Shown: positions 8,878 through 17,354, counted from the first letter of the stretch. The stretch is 64,000 nucleotides of DNA from Alphaproteobacteria bacterium (GCA_030427405.1 JAUHXK010000011.1:62001-126000), one strand, 5' to 3'. The notes: generated by a model not told the origin, from the sequence alone. Numbers and translations: made by a program.

Positions 8878-9561
8878 CTATACCGTTTTGTTGTCATTGG
8901 GGTGTGCCGCGGCCAGAGCCTCGGCTTCGATCACCTCGCGGATATCGTCTGCCAGGTGCCACAGGTGGTTTTCGATTGCATCGCGCACCGCTTTGGGGTC
9001 ACGCGCCCGCAGCCCGTCCACGATCCGGCTGTGTTCGGCGACAAGACGTTCGCGATTGCGCCGCTGTCTGGCCGCGATATAGCGTGCGCGCCAAAGCTTT
9101 TGCAGGAAACTGCAATGGGTCTGCGCCAGGGCCGCGTTGCGGGACGCTTCGGCAATAGCGGTGTGAAATGACATGTCGATTTCGAACATATCCAGCGGAT
9201 CAGTCGTGTCGAATTCGCGCGCCATGACGTCGACGATATTGGCGATATGGTCAATTTCCGCGTCCGAGGCGTTTTGACAGGCCAGTTCCGCCGACAGTTT
9301 TTCCAGGGCGATGAGAACCTGCGCCTGATCCGAAACTTCCTTGTAGCTTGGCTGCGCGACGATCGGGCTGCGCGACGGGCGCAACTGCACCAGACCTTCC
9401 TTGGCCAGGACGCGAATGGCTTCGCGCATCGGCGTGCGGCTGACACCCATTTCCGCCGCGTTGTCGCGTTCCTTTATCGAAGTTCCCGGCGGCAGCTTGC
9501 CCCGCAAGATGTCCCGCCGGATCTGGGTGGCAATTTGTTCGGCCAGTATTTGTTCGGTCAT
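8878..9561 (-). CDS. GntR-family (FadR/FCD) transcriptional regulator
   Basis: A 227-residue regulator with an N-terminal GntR winged helix (AEQIATQIRRDILRGKLPPG, MGVSRTPMREAIRVL) and a helical FCD ligand-binding domain. The FCD metal ligands are suggested by the FHTAIAEA and AIENHLWHL segments. The ATG at 9561 is preferred to a TTG at 9642 because the domain begins there and the TTG abuts the operator. It is divergent from the TRAP operon, and the region between holds two TGGTATACCA palindromes. It therefore probably represses its own gft operon (GntR, FAH, LysR) and the TRAP genes until a pathway acid is bound. Confidence 0.88.
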   Translation of the reverse strand: MTEQILAEQIATQIRRDILRGKLPPGTSIKERDNAAEMGVSRTPMREAIRVLAKEGLVQLRPSRSPIVAQPSYKEVSDQAQVLIALEKLSAELACQNASDAEIDHIANIVDVMAREFDTTDPLDMFEIDMSFHTAIAEASRNAALAQTHCSFLQKLWRARYIAARQRRNRERLVAEHSRIVDGLRARDPKAVRDAIENHLWHLADDIREVIEAEALAAAHPNDNKTV

Positions 9562-9643
9562 GGGCGGGGGCTTTCCAGGGTGAGCAGGGATGTCCTTGGC
9601 GATAGACTCTTCGGTTTTTTGGCGCAACAGGCACTTATTCAAC

Positions 9644-9657
9644 TTTGGTATACCAAA
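9644..9657. promoter_or_regulatory. GntR operator 1 (14-bp perfect palindrome)
   Basis: TTTGGTATACCAAA is a perfect palindrome upstream of the GntR gene. Its core TGGTATACCA is identical to a second palindrome centred 55 bp away. FadR-subfamily GntR proteins typically bind TGGTNNACCA-like sites, so this is the likely autoregulatory operator. Confidence 0.8.
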
Positions 9658-9698
9658 ACTTGTTGCCAGTCACTTTGAATCTCGCTAGCGTTTTTCTC

Positions 9699-9712
9699 GA
9701 TGGTATACCATC
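9699..9712. promoter_or_regulatory. GntR operator 2 (14-bp perfect palindrome)
   Basis: GATGGTATACCATC shares the TGGTATACCA core with operator 1 and lies 71 bases before the dctP start codon, where a repressor would block the TRAP promoter. The 55-bp centre-to-centre spacing is close to five helical turns, which would allow the two dimers to sit on one DNA face. Confidence 0.8.
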
Positions 9713-9783
9713 TGAATGGCGCTCGGGAGGAATTGCGCCAGCAAACCGGTGGCCCAAGCAGGTCGCCCTGGGAGGAGAATAAT

Positions 9784-10797
9784 ATGAACCTGAAAACACT
9801 TTTCGTGACGGTTGGTGCAACCGCCATGCTGGCCGCAGCTGCGTCGGCTGATCCGGTTACCTTGCGGGTACAGACGCACTATGCGACCGAACACCCGACC
9901 GGCAAACAGCTTGCCATCTGGGCCGATGATGTTCAGACCATGTCGGGCGGCGATATCACGATCGAGATGTTCTACTCGTCTTCGGTTGTCGCAACGACCG
10001 AAACCTTTGACGCGGCGATCAACGGGATCGTGGATTGCGACGCCACCGGTGGTGCGTACCAAACCGGCAAAAACCCCGCCTTCCAGTTCGTTGGCGACAT
10101 CATGGGCGGCTATGAGACCCCGTGGCAGCAATATTCGTGGCTGTATTACGGTGATGGCTATGATGCGGCGCAAGAGCTGTACAATGCGCAGAACATGCAA
10201 CTTGTCGGCTGGGCCATCTATGGCCAGGAATCGCTGTCATCCTCGGCGCCGATTGCCGGTCTTGAGGATCTGAAAGGCTGGAAGTTCCGGTCCCCTCCGG
10301 GCATGGAAACCGAGATCTTCGAACAGCTGGGCGCTTCGCCCATCGTGATGGATTTCACCGAGATCTTTACCGCGCTTGAAACCGGCATCATCGACGGTGC
10401 AGACGCATCGGGCCTGTATAACAACGTGGGCCTGGGTCTTTATGACATCGTCAAGCACGCGACATATCCCGGTTTCCACTCGATGCCGTCGGATCACCTG
10501 GCCTGTAACCTGGATGTCTGGAACGGCTTGACGGACCAACAGCGCCGGATCATCGACACCGCCTGGCAAAAGCTGGCCTTCCAGATCGCCCTGTCGAACG
10601 GCAAGAACAACTCGGCCGCCGCTTCGGAACTGGCAGCTGCTGGTGTGACCTTGCATGAATGGTCGCCCGAAGACCGCGCCGCCTTCCGCGCGGCCGCGCA
10701 GGCGACCTGGGAAGACTGGGGCACCCGTTCGCCCGAGGCCGGTTCGATCCTTGCAAGCCACAAGGAGTACATGAAGCAGCTTGGTCTGATCGACTGA
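9784..10797 (+). CDS. dctP: TRAP transporter substrate-binding protein (DctP family)
   Basis: A 337-residue periplasmic solute receptor. The N-terminus MNLKTLFVTVGATAMLAAA ends in an ASA signal-peptidase I site. The mature part is DctP-like, with the LKGWKFRSPPGMETEIFEQLGAS region around the ligand-binding arginine and the TALETGIIDGADASGLYNNV segment. ATG 9784 has GGAGGAG upstream; an earlier in-frame ATG at 9700 lies inside the operator. It heads the P, Q, M transporter operon and probably imports an organic acid used by the surrounding catabolic genes. Its binding pocket resembles carboxylate-binding DctPs, but the ligand is not determined. Confidence 0.92.
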   Translation: MNLKTLFVTVGATAMLAAAASADPVTLRVQTHYATEHPTGKQLAIWADDVQTMSGGDITIEMFYSSSVVATTETFDAAINGIVDCDATGGAYQTGKNPAFQFVGDIMGGYETPWQQYSWLYYGDGYDAAQELYNAQNMQLVGWAIYGQESLSSSAPIAGLEDLKGWKFRSPPGMETEIFEQLGASPIVMDFTEIFTALETGIIDGADASGLYNNVGLGLYDIVKHATYPGFHSMPSDHLACNLDVWNGLTDQQRRIIDTAWQKLAFQIALSNGKNNSAAASELAAAGVTLHEWSPEDRAAFRAAAQATWEDWGTRSPEAGSILASHKEYMKQLGLID

Positions 10798-10826
10798 TTT
10801 GCACGCGTAAGGCGCTTTGAAAACCT

Positions 10827-10851
10827 GATGAGCCCCGGCCGGGGGCTCATC
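10827..10851 (+). terminator. Hairpin between dctP and dctQ (attenuator or mRNA stabiliser)
   Basis: GATGAGCCCC and GGGGCTCATC form a 10-bp stem with a five-base loop. There is no T-tract. Its place between the binding-protein gene and the permease genes suits partial termination or 3' protection, giving more binding protein than membrane subunits. Confidence 0.6.
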
Positions 10852-10907
10852 TCGCCGAAACGAATAATAATTGCGGCAAAAACCCAAGGACGATCGGGAG
10901 GACGGGC

Positions 10908-11714
10908 ATGGAACAGGACAGTGTCTGGCTAGGGGGCCTCAGGCAACCCGTACGGCTTTTGATGCTGGCATCAACGGGGGCGTTGGCGCTGCTATATTCG
11001 TGGCTGGTCATCAGCGCGATGATTTCGGAAGACGCGATTGGCATGCATGAAATGATCCGCCCGACCGGCCGACCACTTGTCTGGGCGACACTGACGGCCT
11101 TTGGCGCATCAATCCTGTTTTCGTCGCTTTACCTGTCGGATTTCCGCGGTGCCATCGAGATCGAGCCACACGGTTTCTTCGACATCCTGTCTTTGATCAC
11201 CTCGCGCATGGCGATGATCCTGACGGCGCTTATCGTGATCGTCATGTTCTACGAGGTGGTGTCGCGCTATGTCTTTTCGCGGCCCACGCTGTGGGCCAAT
11301 GAACTCAGCCTGTGGATAGCGGCCTTTGTCTTTCTGTTTGCGGGTCAATACGCAATGCAGCAGCGCAGCCATATCCGCATCTACGTCATCTATGACATCA
11401 TGCCCCGGTGGATGCAAAAGACCGCAGACGTCCTGTCGGTTCTGCTGATCGTAGGGTTTACCTTTGCGCTGGTCTGGGGAAACTACGCCGACGCCCAACG
11501 CAGGTTCCTGCGTCTTGAAACCTTTGGCACCGCGTGGGACCCGCCAATCCCCGGCATCGTCAAGCCGGTGATATTGCTGATTATCATCCTTGTCACATTA
11601 CAGGCCGTTTCCAACCTGATCGCTGATTGGAACAAGAAGCCTGAACATCACTCTCCGCTCGATGAGATCGACGAGACGGAAATCGAAAACATCAAAAAGA
11701 CCCTTGGAGAGTGA
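10908..11714 (+). CDS. dctQ: TRAP transporter small permease (DctQ), with extended N-terminus
   Basis: A 268-residue membrane protein. The C-terminal two thirds match DctQ, with about four transmembrane segments and the FYEVVSRYVFSRPTLWANE signature near residue 105. The first 80 residues add about two further hydrophobic segments (around residues 18-38 and 58-75), making it longer than the usual 160-220 residue DctQ. The acidic tail ends DEIDETEIENIKKTLGE. GGGAGG precedes ATG 10908. The stop is one base before the DctM start, so both permeases are translated together. Confidence 0.9.
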   Translation: MEQDSVWLGGLRQPVRLLMLASTGALALLYSWLVISAMISEDAIGMHEMIRPTGRPLVWATLTAFGASILFSSLYLSDFRGAIEIEPHGFFDILSLITSRMAMILTALIVIVMFYEVVSRYVFSRPTLWANELSLWIAAFVFLFAGQYAMQQRSHIRIYVIYDIMPRWMQKTADVLSVLLIVGFTFALVWGNYADAQRRFLRLETFGTAWDPPIPGIVKPVILLIIILVTLQAVSNLIADWNKKPEHHSPLDEIDETEIENIKKTLGE

Positions 11715-11715
11715 G

Positions 11716-13341
11716 ATGGAGTTCCTTGAACTGTTTTCCTGGATGAAGGTCGACGATATCGCGACCCTGTCCATCCTGCTGCTTCTTGGCATGTTCGCCC
11801 TTCTGGCCATCGGCATGCCGCTTGGCTTTGCCTCGGCCTTTCTTGCCGTGGCAGTCATCATCATGAAATTCGGCCCCGAGATGGCCTTTGGCCGCTTCGG
11901 CAGCGGGCCCCTGTCGGTGCTGGCGCAGGCGGTTTATCGGCAGATGACGAATTACGTGCTGATATCTGTGCCGTTGTTCATCTTCATGGCCTCGCTGCTG
12001 GAAAGATCGGGCATTGCGCGCGACATGTACAACTCGTTGAACAAATGGCTCAGCCGCACTCGTGGCGGGATTGCCATTGTCACCTCGATCATGGCTGTGA
12101 TCATGGCGGCGATGTCCGGGATCATCGGCGGCGAAGTGGTGCTGTTGGGCCTGATTGCCTTGCCGCAGATGCTGCGCCTTGGGTACAATCAGAACCTGGC
12201 CATCGGTACCATTTGCGCCAGCGGGTCGCTTGGCACGATGATCCCGCCCTCGATTGTTCTGATCTTTTACGGGCTGGTGACCGAAACCTCGATCAAGGCG
12301 CTGTTCACCGCGTCCTTCCTGCCCGGCTTCATGCTGGCTTCGTTCTTCATTCTCTATATCGTTATCCGCACCAACATGAACCCGTCGCTTGCGCCCTTGC
12401 CCGAAGAGGACCCGGACGCGCCGAAGGGCAAGGAAAAGTTCCTGATGTTCGTGGGTTTCCTGTCGCGCTTTGGCTTGTGGGCGCTGGGCGTTCTGATCCT
12501 GCGCAACCTGTTCTTCACCTTCACCGGGCAGAACACCGTGCAGGAAGGGGTCGACCCGATTGCCCTGGGTATGGTCTCTGATCTGCCCTGGCTGATCGGC
12601 GCGATGGTCCTGGCGGGTGTTCTTGTCTTCCTGATCGGGAAGGAACGGGTGAATACCGGCTGGGAAATGGGCAAGGGCCTGATCGCGCCCATCATCGTTA
12701 TCGGCGTTGTATTGGGCTCGATCTACATGGGGATAACGGGCATCACCGAAGCCGCCGGAATGGGCGTCGTGGCGGTGTTTACCATCGGGTTGATCCGGCG
12801 CGAGATGACCTTTGAGATCGTGTGGGACAGCCTGATGCGGACGCTGAAATCCACCGGAACGATCATCTGGGTCACCATCGGCGCCGCGGCGCTTGCGGCG
12901 GCTTATACGCTGGCAGGCGGGCCGACCTATGTGGCCAACATGATCGTTGCGGCAGAACTGCCGACGATGGGCATCATTCTGGTGATGATGCTGATTTTCC
13001 TGATCATGGGCATGTTCATGGACTGGGTCGGTATCGTGCTGTTGATCATGCCGGTCTTCCTTCCGATCGTGCTGAAGCTGCCGGTGCAGGAGATCGGCAT
13101 ATTCGGAGAGCTCAATCCGCGCCACGTCGCGATTTGGTTCGGCGTGGTGTTCTGTATGAACATGCAGGTCAGCTTCCTCAGCCCGCCATTCGGGCCGGCG
13201 GCGTTCTATCTCAAGTCGGTAGCCCCGCCCCATATCTCGCTGACCGCGATCTTCCGGGGGTTCCTGCCGTTCATCGTGTTGCAGTTGCTTGCGCTGAGCG
13301 TTCTGCTGATCTGGCCGCCGATTATTTCCATCTTCCTCTGA
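11716..13341 (+). CDS. dctM: TRAP transporter large permease (DctM)
   Basis: A 541-residue multi-spanning permease of the DctM family, with the GASGSLGTMIPPSIVLIFYGL-type signature seen as ICASGSLGTMIPPSIVL near residue 178. It is longer than the common 425-residue form. The extra part is a charged loop (EEDPDAPKGKEKF) plus additional hydrophobic segments around residues 250-340, as in the long DctM variants seen in Rhodobacteraceae. ATG 11716 is one base beyond the DctQ stop. It couples Na+ flux to uptake of the ligand presented by DctP. Confidence 0.92.
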   Translation: MEFLELFSWMKVDDIATLSILLLLGMFALLAIGMPLGFASAFLAVAVIIMKFGPEMAFGRFGSGPLSVLAQAVYRQMTNYVLISVPLFIFMASLLERSGIARDMYNSLNKWLSRTRGGIAIVTSIMAVIMAAMSGIIGGEVVLLGLIALPQMLRLGYNQNLAIGTICASGSLGTMIPPSIVLIFYGLVTETSIKALFTASFLPGFMLASFFILYIVIRTNMNPSLAPLPEEDPDAPKGKEKFLMFVGFLSRFGLWALGVLILRNLFFTFTGQNTVQEGVDPIALGMVSDLPWLIGAMVLAGVLVFLIGKERVNTGWEMGKGLIAPIIVIGVVLGSIYMGITGITEAAGMGVVAVFTIGLIRREMTFEIVWDSLMRTLKSTGTIIWVTIGAAALAAAYTLAGGPTYVANMIVAAELPTMGIILVMMLIFLIMGMFMDWVGIVLLIMPVFLPIVLKLPVQEIGIFGELNPRHVAIWFGVVFCMNMQVSFLSPPFGPAAFYLKSVAPPHISLTAIFRGFLPFIVLQLLALSVLLIWPPIISIFL

Positions 13342-13363
13342 CGGGAAGACAATGGTTGCATCC

Positions 13364-13391
13364 CGAAAGGGCGGGGGATCTCGCCCTTTCG
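13364..13391 (+). terminator. Terminator-like hairpin after the TRAP operon
   Basis: CGAAAGGGCG pairs perfectly with CGCCCTTTCG across an eight-base loop, 23 bases after the dctM stop. No T-run follows, so termination strength is uncertain. Confidence 0.55.
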
Positions 13392-13487
13392 TCATTACGG
13401 AAACGCTATGGTTCAGCTTCCCCAGGCCCACATGAACGCGCCCTGCCAACCTGATATGATTTTCCGCCCGACCGATATGGTGGCGCA

Positions 13488-14531
13488 ATGAGGGCACAGG
13501 TGCCTATTGCGGTCATTGGGGGCGGCAGCATCGGGGTGCGACACGCGACCCAGGCGATGGGCAACAAGGCGGTACACCTGACCGCAGTGGTCGAGCCTGA
13601 TGCCAACCGCCGGGCTGAACTGCGCGCGCTTGGGGCCCCGGCGGTGGCTGGGATGGAAGATGTGCCCGCGTCGACCCGGGCCGCTGTTGTGGCGACCCCG
13701 ACCACAGCGCATTTTGCCTGCGCCCAAGCCGCAATCGACATGGGGTGGGCGGTTCTGGTCGAGAAACCGCTGACCCATTCGCTGAACGAGGCCGCGCTTT
13801 TGTGTGACACGGCCGAACAGAACGACGTTCCGCTGTTCACCGGCCACCACAGACGTTGCCACCCGACTATTATCGAGGCGCGCGCCATGCTTCCCCGGAT
13901 CGGAGATCTTGTAGGCCTGAACGGAGTGTGGGCGTTGCGCAAGCATGATACCTATTTCGACACGGCGTGGCGACGGCAGCAGGGCGCCGGGCCGGTCATG
14001 ACCAACCTGAGCCACGAGATCGACCTTTTGCGGTTCCTTGCTGGAGAGATCACCGAGGTTTCGGCTCTGACCTCAAACGCCCGCAGGGGGTTGCCGGTCG
14101 AAGATACCGCGGCGATTTCATTTCGGTTTGCATGCGGCGCTTTGGGAACGTTCCTGATTTCCGACGCAGGCGCTTCGCCCTGGGCGTTCGAGGCCGCGAC
14201 CGGCGAGAACCCGGCAATCGCGGCGTCAGGCCAGGACACGATGCAGGCGATAGGCACGCGCGGGGCAATATCCTGCCCTTCGATGACAATGTGGTCGGGG
14301 GATGGAACCGGTGCGGTCGACTGGCGCGCACCCCTGCGCGCAACACCGGGCCCGCAGGCACCAGTGGTCGATCCGATCAATGAACAACTTACGCGCTTTG
14401 CGCGTGCCGTCGCTGGCGAAAGCGAGCCGTTGCTGGCAACCGGCAAGGATGGCATGGCGACGCTTGCGGTCACGCAGGCGGTTTTGACATCCGCCAGCAG
14501 CGGTCGCGTCGAACAGGTGCAGGTCGCATGA
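13488..14531 (+). CDS. Gfo/Idh/MocA-family oxidoreductase
   Basis: A 347-residue NAD(P)-dependent oxidoreductase. It has the Rossmann motif VIGGGSIGVRH at the N-terminus, ATPTTAHF and the catalytic-lysine motif VEKPL near residue 90, then a C-terminal alpha/beta domain with the histidine of NLSHEIDLLRF. Family members oxidise sugars, inositols or their acids. It lies on the same strand as the TRAP operon but behind a hairpin. It is followed after 54 bp by a second hydroxyacid dehydrogenase, so the two probably act in sequence on the imported compound. The substrate is not assignable. Confidence 0.87.
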   Translation: MRAQVPIAVIGGGSIGVRHATQAMGNKAVHLTAVVEPDANRRAELRALGAPAVAGMEDVPASTRAAVVATPTTAHFACAQAAIDMGWAVLVEKPLTHSLNEAALLCDTAEQNDVPLFTGHHRRCHPTIIEARAMLPRIGDLVGLNGVWALRKHDTYFDTAWRRQQGAGPVMTNLSHEIDLLRFLAGEITEVSALTSNARRGLPVEDTAAISFRFACGALGTFLISDAGASPWAFEAATGENPAIAASGQDTMQAIGTRGAISCPSMTMWSGDGTGAVDWRAPLRATPGPQAPVVDPINEQLTRFARAVAGESEPLLATGKDGMATLAVTQAVLTSASSGRVEQVQVA

Positions 14532-14585
14532 TGCGCGCGGGTCTTGCCCGATTGAATGACTTGAAACCAGAAAAGGGGTGACGCG

Positions 14586-15479
14586 ATGGACCGTCCCACA
14601 ATTGGATTTATCGGTTTGGGCCTGATGGGCCGGGCCATGGTGGAATGCCTGCAAAAGGCGGAATACCCGGTTATCGTGCTTGGAAACCGAGACCGCACCG
14701 GTGTCGACGAGGCTGTGTCGCGCGGCGGGCACGAGGCCACAAGCGCGCGATCCCTGACCGAAGAGTGCGACATTGTCATGCTGTGTGTTGGCACCTCTGA
14801 TCAGGTCGAAAGCCGTATCTACGGCGATGACGGGATACTGGCGGGGGTCCGTGACGGGCAGGTCGTTATCGACTTTGGCACGTCGCTGCCGGCGTCGACC
14901 CAGAAAATCGGCGCCGATCTGGCGGGCAAGGGGGGCGTTTATCTTGATGCGCCGCTGGGCCGGACGCCGGCACATGCAAAGGACGGGTTGCTCAACATCA
15001 TGTGTGCCGGTGATGCGGATGCCTATCACAAAGTAAAACCGGTTCTTGATGCGCTGGGCGAGAATGTTTTCCACCTGGGCAAGCTGGGCAACGGCCACAC
15101 GATCAAGCTGATCAACAACTTTTTTGGCATGACAACCGTTTGCGCGATGTCCGAGGCGTTTGCCATTGCTGACGCGGCCGGTATCGAACGGGACGCGCTG
15201 TATGGCGTTATGGCCGCCGGGCCGAACTTTTCGCCCATGATCGAATTCGTTCGCAACTATGCGGTCGAGGGCAATATCGACCTGTTGTTCTCGGTCGCCA
15301 ACGGGTCAAAGGATGTCGGCTATTACCAGCAGATGACGCGCGACCTGGGCTTGAATAGCCGCATGTCGGGATCAGCCGACGCCACCCTGCGCGAGGCGCG
15401 GGATACGGGTGACGGTGGGCTGATGGTGCCGCAGATGGTGGACTGGCTGTCCGAGCATCTGGACAAAAAACCGCAATGA
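14586..15479 (+). CDS. NAD(P)-dependent 3-hydroxyacid dehydrogenase (HIBADH family)
   Basis: A 297-residue beta-hydroxyacid dehydrogenase with GFIGLGLMGRAMV at the N-terminus, the substrate motif DAPLGRTPAHAKDGLL in place of the common APVSGG, and the catalytic lysine in GNGHTIKLINNFFG. The altered substrate motif separates it from the LtnD-like paralogue at 4131, so the two are not redundant copies. GGGG at 14575 serves as a ribosome site for ATG 14586. Likely products are tartronate-semialdehyde-type or 3-oxo acids, but no assignment can be made from the sequence. Confidence 0.87.
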   Translation: MDRPTIGFIGLGLMGRAMVECLQKAEYPVIVLGNRDRTGVDEAVSRGGHEATSARSLTEECDIVMLCVGTSDQVESRIYGDDGILAGVRDGQVVIDFGTSLPASTQKIGADLAGKGGVYLDAPLGRTPAHAKDGLLNIMCAGDADAYHKVKPVLDALGENVFHLGKLGNGHTIKLINNFFGMTTVCAMSEAFAIADAAGIERDALYGVMAAGPNFSPMIEFVRNYAVEGNIDLLFSVANGSKDVGYYQQMTRDLGLNSRMSGSADATLREARDTGDGGLMVPQMVDWLSEHLDKKPQ

Positions 15480-15549
15480 CGCCTTGTCGCCGGCCCTTTG
15501 GTAGGACGCCAGCAGAACCCGCAGGCCCTGTCTGCGGGACCGTGTGCTG

Positions 15550-16440
15550 ATGGCCGTTCGCCCGCGCGAGGAACGGACGGGGGCCGGTGTCGCCATGATG
15601 TTGCTGGCGGTGATCTTTTTCACCGCCATCGACACCAGTGCCAAATGGCTGAGCATTGCCGGACTGCCGGTTCTACAGATCGTATTCGTGCGGTATGCGG
15701 GCCATTTTGTCTTTGCCAATCTCGTGTACCTCCCGCAGGAGGGGGTTTCGGCCTATCGATCCAACGCTCCGCTGAAACAGTTCTTTCGGTCGGTGTTTTT
15801 GTTTTGTGGCACGGTCCTTAACTTTTATGCCCTGAAATACCTGCCGATCACCGTCACGACGACGATCGCCTTTGCCGGGCCGATCGTGGTGACGTTGCTG
15901 GCGATCCCGATTTTGGGCGAAAAGGTCGGCATCCGCAGGGTCGTTGCGGTCTGTGTCGGATTTCTGGGCGTTGTCGTTGTGGTGCAGCCTTGGGGCGGCG
16001 AGTTTCATCCGGCGATGCTGCTCTGCCTGGGAACGCTTTTGTTGGCGTCCATGTATTTCATCATGACCAGAATGTTGGCCGGGGTCGAAACCATCGCCAC
16101 ACAGCAAATATGGCTGAGCGGTCTGGGTACGCTGGCCCTTGCGCCGTTCGGACTGTCGGCCTGGGTATGGCCTCAGGACGCGCTGACCTGGCTGGTTTTG
16201 CTGGGCATCGGTGTGTTCGGCCTGTTCGGCCACATCTGGGCCACCATCGCCCATCGATGGGCCGATGCGTCGATTCTGGCCCCGCTGATCTATAGCCAGG
16301 TGTTCTGGGCCGCCCTTGTCGGCGTTGCGATTTTTGGCACCTGGCCGACACCCTGGACGCTGGCCGGTGGTGCGATCATCATTGCGTCCGGGCTTTATAT
16401 CTGGCGCCGCGAATTGGCAAAAGGCGCGCAGGCGCAATAA
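15550..16440 (+). CDS. DMT-superfamily (EamA) transporter
   Basis: A 296-residue membrane protein with about ten hydrophobic helices arranged as two EamA repeats. Examples are AMMLLAVIFFTAIDTSAKWL at the first helix and the PITVTTTIAFAGPIVVTLLAIPILGEK segment closing repeat one. ATG 15550 is used; a GTG six bases upstream is an alternative. EamA proteins export or exchange metabolites and amino acids. It follows the HIBADH gene by 70 bp on the same strand and precedes an amino acid ABC transporter, and may export an overflow product. Direction and substrate are unknown. Confidence 0.85.
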   Translation: MAVRPREERTGAGVAMMLLAVIFFTAIDTSAKWLSIAGLPVLQIVFVRYAGHFVFANLVYLPQEGVSAYRSNAPLKQFFRSVFLFCGTVLNFYALKYLPITVTTTIAFAGPIVVTLLAIPILGEKVGIRRVVAVCVGFLGVVVVVQPWGGEFHPAMLLCLGTLLLASMYFIMTRMLAGVETIATQQIWLSGLGTLALAPFGLSAWVWPQDALTWLVLLGIGVFGLFGHIWATIAHRWADASILAPLIYSQVFWAALVGVAIFGTWPTPWTLAGGAIIIASGLYIWRRELAKGAQAQ

Positions 16441-16540
16441 ATCCTGGTCGCAGACAGGCTGTGCCGGTGGTACCTGCTGGACACCGATCCCGGGCGAAAC
16501 TACCGTATCGGCGATACAGACGAACCAGAGGTGCACAGAT

Positions 16541-17353
16541 ATGTCCAGGATGCTTTCGATCGCGGTGGCGTCAATCGCGTTGTCTTCCGCAGCCCATGCC
16601 CAGGGGGATTGCGCCGCAGGAAAAACCCTGACGGATGGCAAGTTTACCGTCGCCACCGGAAATCCTGCCTATTACCCTTGGGTTCTGGACGATGCCCCCG
16701 AAAAGGGTGAAGGATTCGAAGCTGCGGTTGCCTTTGCCGTTGCCGAAGAGATGGGTTTTGACGCGTCGGATGTTGTCTGGGTCCGGTCCTCGTTCGACGA
16801 GGCGATTCAGCCGGGGGCCAAGAGCTTTGACGTCAATATCCAGCAATATTCGATCACGCCCGAGCGGGACCAGGTCGTCGATTTTTCCGCCCCGTATTAT
16901 ACCGCGCCGATGGCTGTTCTGGTTGGTGCCAACGCGACAGGAACCGAAGCGACGCTTGAGGCGTTGAAAGGTCTGCAATGGGGCGCGGTCGGTTCGACGA
17001 CAGCAGTTCCAAAGCTGGCAGGCGTGATCCAGCCCGACAGCGATCCGCTGCTTTATGGCGACAATGCAGACGTCAACGCCGCGATCATCGCCAACCAGAT
17101 CGACGCCGCATTGTTCGATCTGCCGACGGCGCTGTACCTGAGCGCAGTCGTGGTCGAAGGGTCCAAGGTTATCGGCCAGTTTCCGGCCGATCCCGACGAT
17201 AACCCGGACCAGTTCGGGATGCTTCTGGAAGAGGGCAATCCGCTTAAAACCTGCATCGATGCGGCGCTGGCAAGCCTGTCGGAAAGCGGCAAGCTTGCCG
17301 CGATCGAGGCGAAGTGGCTTCAGGACACCACCGGTGTTCCTCTGATCCGGTAG
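16541..17353 (+). CDS. Amino acid ABC transporter substrate-binding protein (family 3)
   Basis: A 270-residue periplasmic binding protein. The signal peptide MSRMLSIAVASIALSSAAHA ends at an AHA site before QGD. The mature protein follows the polar amino acid receptor pattern: FTVATGNPAYYPWVL, GFEAAVAFAVAEEMGF, then the SITPERDQVVDFSAPYY segment that contains the usual arginine and aspartate ligand region. ATG 16541 is supported by the signal peptide; the longer frame overlaps the EamA gene. It is one base from the permease gene, forming a three-gene importer. Ligand specificity is not readable. Confidence 0.88.
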   Translation: MSRMLSIAVASIALSSAAHAQGDCAAGKTLTDGKFTVATGNPAYYPWVLDDAPEKGEGFEAAVAFAVAEEMGFDASDVVWVRSSFDEAIQPGAKSFDVNIQQYSITPERDQVVDFSAPYYTAPMAVLVGANATGTEATLEALKGLQWGAVGSTTAVPKLAGVIQPDSDPLLYGDNADVNAAIIANQIDAALFDLPTALYLSAVVVEGSKVIGQFPADPDDNPDQFGMLLEEGNPLKTCIDAALASLSESGKLAAIEAKWLQDTTGVPLIR

Positions 17354-17354
17354 C

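Noticed and set aside
11692-13497. Minus-strand frame of about 601 codons opposite dctM
   Set aside because: Its His/Asp/Gln-rich content is the usual reverse translation of membrane-protein codons; no homology seen.
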